Assembly (NCBI GenBank): GCA_004555265.1
Contig: SFIQ01000010.1
Location: 1 to 44,724 of the forward strand
Source of the DNA: Ruminococcus sp.
GTDB lineage: Bacteria > Bacillota > Clostridia > Oscillospirales > Acutalibacteraceae
Direction: 5' to 3'
DNA length: 44,724 nt
The notes beneath the pieces are model-generated. The model was not told the DNA's origin. It made no database searches and was given only the letters and a program-made list of their open reading frames with translations. The translations under genes were made by a program, and so were the position numbers. Shown here in pieces: positions 16,566-24,912 of the stretch. Position 1 is the first letter of the stretch. Every line of letters starts with the position of its first letter.

Positions 16566-16633
16566 TTATCTGTATATGTATAAGTATATGCGTTTTTGCC
16601 GTACGCGGCGGCGCAACATACGAGGTGAGCTCC

Positions 16634-17692
16634 ATGAAAAACATTTTGATTTTATTCGGCGGCGTTTCCAGCGAGCACGCGGTTTCCTGCGTGTCGGCTT
16701 CGTCGGTGATTCGCAATATCCCGCGGGACAAATACGCGGTGTATATGCTCGGCATCACGAAAACGGGCGAGTGGCGGCTGTTTGAAGGCGATGCAAAAGA
16801 TTTGCCGGAGGACAAGTGGCTTGCGGGCAAGTGCACAAAAGCCATTCTCTCCCCCGACCGTGCGGACGGCGGGCTGTTGGTGTTCCGCGAGACGGGGATA
16901 GAAAAAATCCATATTGACGCGGTGTTCCCTGTACTCCACGGCAAAAACGGCGAGGACGGCACCGTACAGGGGCTGTTTGAAATCGCCGGAATTCCCTATG
17001 TCGGGTGCGATACGCTTGCAAGCGCGATGTGTATGGACAAAGGCGTGACCAATCTGCTGGCGGACAGCGTCGGCGTGCCGCAGGCACCTTGGCTTGCGGT
17101 GACAAAGCACGCGTATCAAAAGGATATGTCCTCCTTTATTGTGCGTGCGGAAGAAAAACTCGGCTACCCCGTGTTTGTCAAACCTGCCAATGCGGGCTCG
17201 TCTGTGGGCATTTCCAAGGCAGATACCCGCGCGGCATTTTTCGCGGCGATGGAAACGGCTTTTCGCGAGGACGAAAAGGTCGTGGTCGAAGCGGCGGTGC
17301 AGAACGCCTTAGAGGTCGAGTGCGCCGTTATCGGCAACGGCGAGCCGATGGCGTCTGTGCCGGGCGGTATTGTGCCGTGTGCGGATTTTTACACTTACGA
17401 GGCAAAGTATGTGGACGACAGCGAATTGCAAATCCCGGCGCACATTCCCGCCGAAACGCAGGCGGAAGTGCGCGATATGGCGGTGAAAATATTTTCGGCG
17501 CTCGGCTGTAAGGGGCTTGCGCGCGTGGATTTCTTTGTGGAAAAGGATACAAACCGCGTGCTGTTCAACGAAATCAACACCCTGCCCGGCTTTACCGCCA
17601 TCAGTATGTACCCGAAGCTGTTAGAGCAAAGCGGCGTGCCGTATCCGAAGCTGTTAGACCGGTTGTTTAAGCTGGCGCAGGAGAAAGAATAA
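16634..17692 (+). CDS. ddl: D-alanine--D-alanine ligase
   Basis: 352 residues, normal for Ddl. The N-terminal domain starts KNILILFGGVSSEHAVSCVSA (its Ser/Glu/His region binds the first D-Ala). PVLHGKNGEDGTVQG is near 98-112. The ATP-grasp part has FVKPANAGSSVGISKA and a tyrosine-bearing omega loop TYEAKYVDD, as in D-Ala-D-Ala enzymes rather than the VanA type, plus the metal site RVDFF...NEINTLPGFTAISMYP. It makes the terminal dipeptide of peptidoglycan. The start is ATG 16634: the upstream GTG at 16625 is part of the GAGGTGAGC ribosome site. It begins an operon with a DUF1934 gene (1 nt gap) and argS. Confidence 0.95.
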   Translation: MKNILILFGGVSSEHAVSCVSASSVIRNIPRDKYAVYMLGITKTGEWRLFEGDAKDLPEDKWLAGKCTKAILSPDRADGGLLVFRETGIEKIHIDAVFPVLHGKNGEDGTVQGLFEIAGIPYVGCDTLASAMCMDKGVTNLLADSVGVPQAPWLAVTKHAYQKDMSSFIVRAEEKLGYPVFVKPANAGSSVGISKADTRAAFFAAMETAFREDEKVVVEAAVQNALEVECAVIGNGEPMASVPGGIVPCADFYTYEAKYVDDSELQIPAHIPAETQAEVRDMAVKIFSALGCKGLARVDFFVEKDTNRVLFNEINTLPGFTAISMYPKLLEQSGVPYPKLLDRLFKLAQEKE

Positions 17693-17693
17693 A

Positions 17694-18116
17694 ATGGAAA
17701 AACAGGATGTGTTCGTAGATGTCTGCAACGCGCAGACGATGGACGGCGAAACCGAAAAAATCGAAATGCGCGTGGTCGGTACGATTTGTGAAACCGACGA
17801 GGGCTTTTTGGTGGAATATACGGAATATGACGAGGACGCACGCCCTTGCCGCACAACGGTACGCGCGGTCGGCGAACGCCTGGTGTCCGTTTTGCGGGAG
17901 GGCGACTGCGGCGGTGAAATGCGCTTTGAACCGGGCAAGCGCCATTCGACCGTGTATAACACGCCGTATGGCGCGCTGACCATGGGCGTTTACACCAAAC
18001 GCGTGGAAAACGCTTTGACCAAAGACGGCGGGCGGTTGCATTTTTGCTACACCACCGATTTTCACGCGCAGGGGAGCATTGAAAATCATATGACGCTGAC
18101 AGTCACTTTAAAATAA
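17694..18116 (+). CDS. DUF1934 (YwiB-like) beta-barrel protein
   Basis: 140 residues. The pattern of short beta strands (TEKIEMRVVGTICETDEGF, EYTEYDE), HSTVYNTPYGALTMGVYTKRVE near 82-103 and a closing ENHMTLTVTLK matches the DUF1934/YwiB family, which has a calycin-like fold and no known biochemical activity. Its position next to argS is the same as in Bacillus (ywiB-argS). It starts 1 nt after the ddl stop, so it is translationally coupled. No signal peptide. Confidence 0.88.
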   Translation: MEKQDVFVDVCNAQTMDGETEKIEMRVVGTICETDEGFLVEYTEYDEDARPCRTTVRAVGERLVSVLREGDCGGEMRFEPGKRHSTVYNTPYGALTMGVYTKRVENALTKDGGRLHFCYTTDFHAQGSIENHMTLTVTLK

Positions 18117-18146
18117 ATTCGGAAAGCAAGGAGAAGTTTAAACAGT

Positions 18147-19889
18147 ATGTCAAAATTGGTAAAAGAAACGGAAAACGCGTTGCATACGCTGGTTTTGGAG
18201 GCGCTCGGCAAGGCGATTGCCGCCGGGGAATTGCCCGAGGCGCAAATGCTGCCGTTTATTGTGGAAATTCCGCAGGACCGGGCAAACGGCGACTATGCGA
18301 CCAACGCGGCGTTTGTGGGCGCAAAGGTATTTCGCACCGCGCCTTTGAAAATTGCGCAGGCCATCGCAAAATACATCGACCTCGGCGACAGTTATTTTTC
18401 GGAATGTACGGTTGCGGGGGCGGGATTTATCAATTTCCGTTTGAGCGATAAGTTCTATGCCGATATTTTGCTCGATGTCCTCGAAAAAGGCGAAAATTAC
18501 GGCAAAAGTGACTACGGCAAGGGCGAAAAGGTGAATGTGGAATTCGTTTCCGCCAACCCCACGGGGCCGATGCATATGGGCAATGCGCGCGGCGGCGCCT
18601 TGGGCGACTGCTTGGCGGCGGTGCTCGAAATGGCGGGGTACGATGTCACACGGGAATTCTACATCAACGACGCGGGCAACCAAATTGAAAAATTCGGGCT
18701 GTCTTTGGATATTCGCTATCAACAGCTTTTCAAAGGCGAAGACGCCGTAGAACTGCCCGAGGACAGCTACCACGGCGCGGATATTACGGCGCGTGCAAAA
18801 GAATTTGCCGACCTGCATGGGGACAGTTATCTCGAAAAATCGGAAAGCGAACGCCGTGCGGCGTTGGTGGAATTTGCGTTGCCGAAAAATATTCAAAATA
18901 TGCAGGACAATCTCGCAAAATATCGCATCACCTATGACAAATGGTTTCACGAAAGCGAACTGCACCGCGGCGCCATTCAAGAAGTGATTGAACTTTTGAC
19001 CGCCAACGGCAAAACCTATGAAAAAGACGGCGCGCTGTGGTATAAAAATATCGAGGTGCAGACCGAAAAACTGTTAAAGCAAGGCAAAACACCCGAACAG
19101 ATTGAAAAGTTGGAACTGAAAGACGATGTGCTCATTCGTCAAAACGGCAACCCGACCTATTTTGCGGCGGATATTGCCTATCACAGAAACAAATTGGTTG
19201 ACCGCGGTTTTCAAAAAGCGATTGATGTTTGGGGCGCCGACCACCACGGCCATGTGGCGCGGCTCAAAGGCGCGCTCGACGCGATTGGCCTTGACGGCGA
19301 CCGCTTGGATGTGGTTCTGATGCAACTTGTCAATTTGATGAAGGACGGCGAGCCGGTGCGTATGTCGAAGCGGACGGGCAACGCCGTAACGCTGGTAGAC
19401 CTGCTCGACGAAGTGCCCATAGACGCGGCGCGGTTCTTCTTTAATCTGCGTGAGCCGGGCTCGACGATTGATTTCGATTTGGGGCTTGCGGTGAGTGAAA
19501 ATTCGCAAAACCCCGTATACTACTGCCAATACGCCAATGCGCGCATTTGCAGTATTCTCAAAAAACTGCAAGCACAGGGCATTACGCCGCGTGCGTGTAC
19601 CGAAGCGGAGTTAGAACAACTCAACACCCCCGAGGAGCACGAGCTCATTCGCCATTTGGCAGGACTTACGGACGAAATCATCACGGCGGCAAAGGGTTAT
19701 GACCCCGCCAAAATTACGCGGTATGCCATCCATTTGGCGACGCTGTTCCATAAATATTACAACGCCTGCAAAATCGGCGTGGAGGACGAAAGCCTGATGC
19801 AGGCGCGTGTCAACCTCTGCCTCGCCGTCAGAAGCGTGATGGTGAATATTTTAACCGCCTTCAAAATCTCCGCCCCGGAGAGCATGTAA
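18147..19889 (+). CDS. argS: Arginyl-tRNA synthetase
   Basis: 580 residues. The N-terminal additional domain (about 1-110) has VEIPQDRANGDYATNAAF. The class I signature HIGH is present as HMGN in VSANPTGPMHMGNARGG near 133-149, ADIAYHRNK and WGADHHGHVARL form the active site, and the KMSKS-like loop is VRMSKRTGN near 407. The C-terminal anticodon-binding domain holds YCQYANARICSIL and HKYYNACKIG. It charges tRNA-Arg. AAGGAG lies 30 nt after the ywiB-like gene. There is no T-box leader in front. Confidence 0.97.
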   Translation: MSKLVKETENALHTLVLEALGKAIAAGELPEAQMLPFIVEIPQDRANGDYATNAAFVGAKVFRTAPLKIAQAIAKYIDLGDSYFSECTVAGAGFINFRLSDKFYADILLDVLEKGENYGKSDYGKGEKVNVEFVSANPTGPMHMGNARGGALGDCLAAVLEMAGYDVTREFYINDAGNQIEKFGLSLDIRYQQLFKGEDAVELPEDSYHGADITARAKEFADLHGDSYLEKSESERRAALVEFALPKNIQNMQDNLAKYRITYDKWFHESELHRGAIQEVIELLTANGKTYEKDGALWYKNIEVQTEKLLKQGKTPEQIEKLELKDDVLIRQNGNPTYFAADIAYHRNKLVDRGFQKAIDVWGADHHGHVARLKGALDAIGLDGDRLDVVLMQLVNLMKDGEPVRMSKRTGNAVTLVDLLDEVPIDAARFFFNLREPGSTIDFDLGLAVSENSQNPVYYCQYANARICSILKKLQAQGITPRACTEAELEQLNTPEEHELIRHLAGLTDEIITAAKGYDPAKITRYAIHLATLFHKYYNACKIGVEDESLMQARVNLCLAVRSVMVNILTAFKISAPESM

Positions 19890-20132
19890 ATTTTAATTCG
19901 TGGGTTTGCTTTGTAGGGAAGCTTTTCCTTCTTCTCTCGATTGGCAAATACATCGTGCAGGGTACGGGTAGCGCCCGTTCCGTCGGTCGCGATTGCGCGA
20001 CGGCAAATTGGGGGTTGTAGGGGGTAAATGCATTCTATTTCGTGCGTAGGGGTCGGTGAGATTCCCCTGTTAGGGGAAATGTCGCGCAGCGACAAAGGGG
20101 TAATGGCGCAGCCGTAACCTCGACGACCCGTT

Positions 20133-20204
20133 GTAGGGGCGATTCACGAATCGCCCGTCGATTTTGATGTAATTTTGCGGAACAACACGGAGGTTGTTCC
20201 CTAC
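20133..20204. repeat. 72-bp paired-hairpin (BIME-like) repeat, mixed stems
   Basis: GTAGGG, hairpin A GGGCGATTC/GAATCGCCC, core TTTTGATGTAATTTTG, hairpin B GGAACAAC/GTTGTTCC, CCCTAC. Confidence 0.88.
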
Positions 20205-20206
20205 TC

Positions 20207-20275
20207 GTAGGGGCGAACTGTGTTCGCCCGCGTAATTTGATATCATTTTACGGAACGGTCAAGACCGTTCCGTAC
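20207..20275. repeat. 69-bp paired-hairpin (BIME-like) repeat, mixed stems
   Basis: GTAGGG, hairpin A GGGCGAAC/GTTCGCCC, core TTTGATATCATTTTA, hairpin B GGAACGGTC/GACCGTTCC, then CGTAC. It lies two bases from the preceding element. Confidence 0.85.
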
Positions 20276-20298
20276 GCGCACAAAATACAATTTATAGG

Positions 20299-20408
20299 GT
20301 AGGGCGGGGGCTTGCTCCCGCCGTTTGGTGCCCGTTTTCGGAGAAAATCCGCGCCCGCCCGTAAGGTTTGATGTAATTTCACGGAACAACACTGAGGTTG
20401 TTCCCTAC
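20299..20408. repeat. Composite paired-hairpin element with an extra inner palindrome
   Basis: A G/C-stem hairpin A, then an added GTGCCCGTTTTCGGAGAAAA-type block, the core TTTGATGTAATTTCA, hairpin B GGAACAAC/GTTGTTCC and CCCTAC. The extra block also follows G/C hairpins at 6982-7042 and 23824-23885. Confidence 0.8.
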
Positions 20409-20445
20409 GAATCGTAGGGGCGATTCACGAATCGCCCGCTGTTTC

Positions 20446-20564
20446 CGCCCCCTCTCAGAGGGGGCTGTCAAATGCGCAGCGTTTGACTGGGGGAGAGATT
20501 TTTCCGTTTCTCTCCCTCCGGCTTTTGCCTGCGGCAAAAGCCACCTCCCTCCCAGAGGGAGGTG
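20446..20564. repeat. CCCTCTCAGAGGG-type palindrome block
   Basis: CCCCCTCTCAGAGGGGG, then CAAATGCGCAGCGTTTG, GGGGGAGAG facing CTCTCCCTCC, GCTTTTGCC-TGCGGCAAAAGC and CCTCCCTCCCAGAGGGAGG: a string of nested palindromes about 120 bp long. A short relative is at 7049-7065. Confidence 0.75.
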
Positions 20565-20717
20565 ATACGGGGCGCCGAGTCGTCGCCCCCTACGAACGCA
20601 TTACAGTTTGCCCGTTCCGTAATTCAAAGCAAATCCTGCGGCGGGAGCAAGCCCCCGCCCTACCGCATAAATTTACCCCCACAAACCCCAATTTTTCGGG
20701 AAAATCGTATATTTTTA

Positions 20718-20762
20718 AAACACCGTCTGTTGTAAACACTGCAACAGACGGTGTTTTTTTTG
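20718..20762 (+). terminator. Intrinsic terminator with no adjacent upstream gene
   Basis: ACACCGTCTGTTG-TAAACACTG-CAACAGACGGTGT followed by eight T. A strong 12-bp stem, but the nearest upstream gene end (argS) is 830 bp away. It may be the argS terminator displaced by repeat insertions, and it protects the metG promoter. Confidence 0.88.
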
Positions 20763-20951
20763 ATTCTCGGAAAAGCATTAGAAATAATGCCGACCGTAAC
20801 AGGGCGTGTAATGTAAAAACACAGAAAAAATATTCGGCAAAATAAACAGCGCTTTCACTGACCTGTTAAAATTACAAATTCGGTTATTCTTTTGGATTTT
20901 TTTGCATTTTCACCGCGACTTTCTTTTTTAAACGATATATTTACTTTTTTG

Positions 20952-20980
20952 TTGAATTTCTCTTGAAAATTTGATACAAT
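20952..20980 (+). promoter_or_regulatory. Sigma-A promoter of metG-tatD
   Basis: TTGAAT (20952-20957), 17 bp, TACAAT (20975-20980). The leader is only about 35 nt, too short for a T-box. Confidence 0.85.
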
Positions 20981-21021
20981 AAAATGTCCGAAATTATATC
21001 GCACAGAAAGGAAGAAAAATT

Positions 21022-22971
21022 ATGTGTGAAAAACCGAAATTTTACATCACCACCGCGATTGCATATACTTCGCGCAAACCGCATATCGGCAACAGTTACG
21101 AAATCGTGCTGACCGACGCTATTGCGCGCTACAAACGAATGCGCGGGTACGATGTTTTCTTCCTGACGGGAACCGACGAGCACGGGCAGAAAATCGAAGA
21201 ATACGCGAAAGAAGCGGGTGTAAGCCCGAAAGAATATGTTGATAAGGTCGCGGGGGAAATCCGCGCCATTTGTGATACCTTAAATACAACTTACGACAAA
21301 TTTATCCGCACCACCGACGATTATCACGAAAAAGCGGTGCAGAAAATCTTTAAAAAGCTGTATGACCAAGGCGACATTTACAAAAGCGAGTACGAGGGGC
21401 TGTACTGCACCCCGTGCGAAAGTTTTTGGACGGAAAGCCAACTTGACGAAAACGGCTGTTGCCCCGACTGTCACCGCGAGGTGAAGCCCGCGAAAGAGGA
21501 AGCGTATTTCCTGCGGCTGTCGAAATACCAAAAACAACTCGAAGAATTCATTGAAAACAACGAAAACTTCATTTATCCCGAAGCGCGCAAAAAAGAAATG
21601 CTCAATAACTTTATCAAACCCGGACTCCAGGATTTGTGCGTGTCGCGTACCTCGTTTAAATGGGGTATCCCCGTGACTTTTGACGACAAACATGTCATTT
21701 ATGTTTGGATTGACGCGCTCTCGAACTATATCACCGCCCTCGGCTATGATCCCGACGGCAGTTCGGAGACCTACAAGAAATATTGGCCTGCCGATGTGCA
21801 CATTATCGGCAAGGACATTGTGCGTTTCCACACGATTTATTGGCCGATTATGTTGATGGCACTCGGCGAGCCGCTCCCGAAGCAGGTCTACGGGCATCCG
21901 TGGCTGTTGTTCGGCGAGGACAAAATGAGCAAATCCCGCGGGAATGTCATTTATGCCGACGATTTGGTCAAGGTGTTCGGCGTGGACGCGGTGCGGTACT
22001 ATTTGCTGTCCGAAATGCCGCACGCCGCGGACGGCTCTATCACCTATGAAACGATGATTGAACGGTACAATTCCGATTTGGCGAACACCATAGGCAATCT
22101 CGTCAACCGTACAGTTGCCATGCAGAACAAGTATTTTGACGGCGTGGTGCAAGCCCCCGACTGCCCCGGCGAATTTGACGAGGATTTGAAAGCCTTGGCG
22201 CTTCGCACTTTGGGCGATGTGGACAAATACATCAGCGAATACAAAATGAGCGACAGCGTGGCTTGCGTGCTGACGCTTGCGCGCCGCTTAAACAAATATA
22301 TCGACGAAACCATGCCCTGGGCGCTTGCAAAAGACGAGGCACAGCGCGCGCGGCTCGGTACGGTGCTTTATAACCTTTTAGAGGGCATTCGCTTTTTGGC
22401 GGTATTGCTCACGCCTTATATGCCCGACACGGCATCGGCGATTTTCGAGCAACTCGGCACCGATGTGCGGGACTGCAACTCGCTTTCGACCTTCGGCAAC
22501 CTAAAAGTCGGCGAAAAAGTCGGCAAAGCCGTACCGCTGTTCAACCGCATTGACGCGGACAAACTCATTGAAGAACTGACCGCGGCGCAAACTGCGGCGC
22601 AGGCAGAGGAAGAAAAAGCCGCGCCGAAAATTGAGGGGCTTGCGCAAATCGGCATTGACGATTTTGCAAAAGTGGAACTGCGCGTTGCCGAAGTGACATC
22701 GTGCGAACCCGTCAAACGCGCGAAAAAACTGTTAAAATTGACCTTAAATGACGGCACGGACACGCCGCGCACCGTGGCAAGCGGCATTGCGAAGTGGTAT
22801 GCGCCGGACGATTTGGTCGGCAAAAAAATCGTGCTGGTGGCGAACTTAAAACCCGCCGTGCTTTGCGGCGTGGAAAGTCAAGGTATGATTTTGGCGGCGG
22901 ATTGCAGTGAAGACGATGTAAAAGTGCTCTTTGCCGACAGCGCAATGCCCAACGGAGCGCGCATTCGATGA
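21022..22971 (+). CDS. metG: Methionyl-tRNA synthetase with C-terminal tRNA-binding domain
   Basis: 649 residues. The class I motif is PHIGNSYEIVLTDAIARYKR near 17-36. A zinc-knuckle insert holds YCTPCESFW and CCPDCHREV (about 127-152). The KMSKS loop is DKMSKSRGN near 301. A helical anticodon domain follows and, after an Ala/Glu-rich linker (about 520-545), an EMAP/Trbp-type domain (DFAKVELRVAEVTSCEPV, VANLKPAVLCGVESQGM), which gives the homodimeric long form. It charges initiator and elongator tRNA-Met. AAAGGAAG precedes the ATG. The stop overlaps the tatD start by 4 nt (ATGA). Confidence 0.97.
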   Translation: MCEKPKFYITTAIAYTSRKPHIGNSYEIVLTDAIARYKRMRGYDVFFLTGTDEHGQKIEEYAKEAGVSPKEYVDKVAGEIRAICDTLNTTYDKFIRTTDDYHEKAVQKIFKKLYDQGDIYKSEYEGLYCTPCESFWTESQLDENGCCPDCHREVKPAKEEAYFLRLSKYQKQLEEFIENNENFIYPEARKKEMLNNFIKPGLQDLCVSRTSFKWGIPVTFDDKHVIYVWIDALSNYITALGYDPDGSSETYKKYWPADVHIIGKDIVRFHTIYWPIMLMALGEPLPKQVYGHPWLLFGEDKMSKSRGNVIYADDLVKVFGVDAVRYYLLSEMPHAADGSITYETMIERYNSDLANTIGNLVNRTVAMQNKYFDGVVQAPDCPGEFDEDLKALALRTLGDVDKYISEYKMSDSVACVLTLARRLNKYIDETMPWALAKDEAQRARLGTVLYNLLEGIRFLAVLLTPYMPDTASAIFEQLGTDVRDCNSLSTFGNLKVGEKVGKAVPLFNRIDADKLIEELTAAQTAAQAEEEKAAPKIEGLAQIGIDDFAKVELRVAEVTSCEPVKRAKKLLKLTLNDGTDTPRTVASGIAKWYAPDDLVGKKIVLVANLKPAVLCGVESQGMILAADCSEDDVKVLFADSAMPNGARIR

Positions 22972-23741
22972 GCCTTTATAACATTTTTGACGCCCACGCG
23001 CATTACGATGACGCGCGATTTTCGGACGATTTACCCGAATTGCTCACCGCTCTCCCCGCAAAGGGCGTTGTCGGCGTGATTTCGTGCGGGGTGAATACGG
23101 AAACTTCACAGTTTGCCGCGCACCTTGCCGCCACCTATGATTATATCTACGCTGCGGCGGGATTTCATCCGCTGAATTTAGCGGATGTACCCGAAAATCC
23201 GACGGAAATTTTGCGCGAACTGCTGAAAAATCCGAAAACGGTCGCCGTAGGCGAAATCGGGTTAGACTATTATTATGAAAAAGCGACGCGCGACGCGCAG
23301 TTGCGGCTGTTTGAACAGCAGTTGCAGGTGGCAAACGAACTTTCCCTGCCCGTGATTGTGCATGACCGCGAGGCGCACGAGGACACGCTGCGGCTGTTAA
23401 AGCAGTACAAGCCCCGCGGTGTGGTGCATTGCTTTTCGGGCAGCGTGGAAATGGCAAAAGAAGTTTTAAAATTGGGTATGTATATCGGTCTCGGCGGGGC
23501 GGTGACTTTTAAAAATGCCGTCAAACCCGTCGAGGTGGCGAAAATTGTACCGCAAGACCGATTGCTTGTCGAAACCGACGCGCCGTATATGACGCCCGTA
23601 CCGTTTCGCGGCAAACGGTGCGATTCGGGGCATATTGCCTACACCGCCGCGCGCCTTTCGGAAATTCGCGGCGAAGACACGCAGGCGTTACTCGATTATA
23701 CCGCCGAAAACGCTCGGCGATTGTTTGGGATAAACATGTAA
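22968..23741 (+). CDS. tatD: TatD-family metal-dependent hydrolase/DNase
   Basis: 257 residues, a TIM-barrel amidohydrolase-like fold. The metal ligands are seen in FDAHAHYDD near 8-16, GEIGLDYYYE near 93-102, VIVHDREAHEDT near 128-139, VHCFSG and VETDAPYMTP near 202-211. The TatD/YcfH/YabD family has 3' to 5' exonuclease activity in tested members, linked to DNA repair or degradation. The metG-tatD pairing is common in Firmicutes and here is translationally coupled by an ATGA overlap. No terminator is evident; repeats follow. Confidence 0.93.
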   Translation: MSLYNIFDAHAHYDDARFSDDLPELLTALPAKGVVGVISCGVNTETSQFAAHLAATYDYIYAAAGFHPLNLADVPENPTEILRELLKNPKTVAVGEIGLDYYYEKATRDAQLRLFEQQLQVANELSLPVIVHDREAHEDTLRLLKQYKPRGVVHCFSGSVEMAKEVLKLGMYIGLGGAVTFKNAVKPVEVAKIVPQDRLLVETDAPYMTPVPFRGKRCDSGHIAYTAARLSEIRGEDTQALLDYTAENARRLFGINM

Positions 23742-23921
23742 ATTTTTTGTCATTCTGAACGAAGTGCAGAATCGCAAACAGGCGAACACAGTTCGCCCCT
23801 ACGCACAAAATAAAAATTTCAGGGTAGGGCGGGGGCTTGCTCCCGCCGCAAGGCGTCCGTTTTCGGAGAAAATCCACGCCCGCAAAAAATCACAACGAAA
23901 TCCACGGCAGGAAGGAACACC
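23742..23921. other. Repeat-bearing gap between tatD and the HPr-kinase-like gene
   Basis: It contains a partial TTGTCATTCTGAACGAAG end (about 23747-23772), a GGCGAAC/GTTCGCC hairpin closing with CCCTAC (23781-23802) and a composite G/C hairpin (23824-23885). No independent promoter was found for the downstream cassette. Confidence 0.7.
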
Positions 23922-24653
23922 ATGGAAACCTTCGACATTGCAAAACTGAAAGTGCAGTTTGACGCGCGCGGTACGCTTTTACACGACCGTTCGCGGGCAT
24001 ACCTGTGCGCGCCGACGGACGCGCCCGATATGGTGCTCGACTTGCCGGAGGATTTCTTTCAAAAAAAGCACGAGCAATACCCGCAATTAACGCTCGACGA
24101 ATGCCGCTATGTGTGGACGGGGGAAGCGTTTTACGCGCGGCTTTTGCGCTTTTCGGGGCTTTTAATGCACGCCTCGTGCGTGGAAAAGGACGGGTACGCC
24201 TATTTGTTTTCCGCCAAAAGCGGCACGGGCAAATCCACCCACACCGCGCTTTGGCTGAAAGCCTATGAAAATACGCGGATTATCAACGACGATAAACCCG
24301 CAATTCGCAAAATCAACGGGCGGTTTTGCGCCTGCGGCACGCCGTTCAGCGGAAAATACGACATCAGCGAAAATGTGCAAATCCCCGTGCGCGCCCTCGT
24401 GTTTTTACAACGCGGCGCGGAAAATACAATCGAGCGGATTTCTCCTGACCGGGCAATTCCCCTGTTCTTGTCACAAACCCTGCGCCCGCCCGTGGCAGAG
24501 GTGATGGGGTTGATGCTCGATACTTTGGGCGAATTGCTCGAAAGCGTGCCCGCGTTCCGGCTGACCTGCAATATGGACATTTCGGCGGCGCACACCGCCT
24601 TTCGGGGTATAGAGAAATTTTATCAGCAAAACGGTGAACAGTATGAAGATTAA
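23922..24653 (+). CDS. HPr-kinase-like P-loop protein of a peptide-maturation-type cassette
   Basis: 243 residues. An N-terminal beta-rich part (1-75) is followed by LLMHASCVEKDGYAYLFSAK and the P-loop SAKSGTGKSTHTALWL near 96-111. NDDKPAIRK, about 20 residues on, corresponds to the acidic metal site of HPr kinases, and GTPFSGKYD follows. It lacks the full HPr kinase/phosphorylase N-terminal domain, so it is not the carbon-catabolite HprK; relatives lie beside PqqD-like genes in peptide clusters and some phosphorylate precursor peptides. The target here is unknown. RBS GGAAGGAA. The downstream gene overlaps it by 11 nt. Confidence 0.82.
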   Translation: METFDIAKLKVQFDARGTLLHDRSRAYLCAPTDAPDMVLDLPEDFFQKKHEQYPQLTLDECRYVWTGEAFYARLLRFSGLLMHASCVEKDGYAYLFSAKSGTGKSTHTALWLKAYENTRIINDDKPAIRKINGRFCACGTPFSGKYDISENVQIPVRALVFLQRGAENTIERISPDRAIPLFLSQTLRPPVAEVMGLMLDTLGELLESVPAFRLTCNMDISAAHTAFRGIEKFYQQNGEQYED

Positions 24654-24909
24654 AGACGGATTTTTGCTGCGCGAGGTCGCAGGCAGTTTTATTGTGGTAC
24701 CCGTGGGCGACGCGGCTGTGGATTTCGGCGGTATGATGACCTTAAATCCCGTTGGGGCGTTCGTTTGGCGCGCCATGGAAACGCAAACGGACGAAAACAC
24801 GGTTGTCGAAAAGATTTTGGCGGAATACGAAATCGACCGCGAAACCGCCGCACGCGATGTGCATATTTATGTGGAAAAACTGCGCGGCGCGGGGCTTTTA
24901 GAGGAGTAA
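24643..24909 (+). CDS. PqqD-like peptide recognition protein
   Basis: 88 residues. LLREVAGSFIVVPVGDAAVDF is followed by MMTLNPVGAFVWRAMETQT and a winged-helix C-terminus (VVEKILAEYEI, VHIYVEKLRGAGLLEE), the typical PqqD fold. PqqD-like proteins bind the leader of ribosomal peptides and present them to modifying enzymes. The start is ATG 24643, inside the end of the kinase-like gene; GGTGA lies 6 nt upstream and the apparent GTG at 24634 is part of that site. The peptidase-like gene follows after 3 nt. Confidence 0.85.
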   Translation: MKIKDGFLLREVAGSFIVVPVGDAAVDFGGMMTLNPVGAFVWRAMETQTDENTVVEKILAEYEIDRETAARDVHIYVEKLRGAGLLEE

Positions 24910-24912
24910 GCA

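Larger units (their letters stand above)
19890..20717. other. Large gene-free repeat cluster between argS and metG
   Basis: In order: a GTCGGTGAGATTCCCCTGTT-type element (20046-20130), paired elements at 20133-20204, 20207-20275 and a composite at 20299-20408, a GGGCGATTC hairpin (20414-20438), a CCCCCTCTCAGAGGGGG block with related CTCCCTCC palindromes (20446-20564), a GGGGCGCC hairpin (20568-20593), and a lone G/C arm ending CCCTAC near 20663. No gene is visible; the longer open frame in this stretch is made of repeat sequence. Confidence 0.85.

Noticed and set aside
16625..16633. GTG start for ddl at 16625
   Set aside because: This GTG is part of the GAGGTGAGC ribosome site that serves the ATG at 16634.
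20483..20845. A 120-codon open frame between argS and metG
   Set aside because: It crosses the palindrome block and the strong terminator at 20718-20762, so it cannot be a normal gene.
20981..21021. T-box leader for metG
   Set aside because: The promoter lies about 35 nt before the start codon, leaving no room for specifier and antiterminator stems.
23922..24653. Genuine HPr kinase/phosphorylase (HprK)
   Set aside because: The N-terminal HprK domain is missing and the gene is coupled to a PqqD-like gene, not to carbon-regulation genes.
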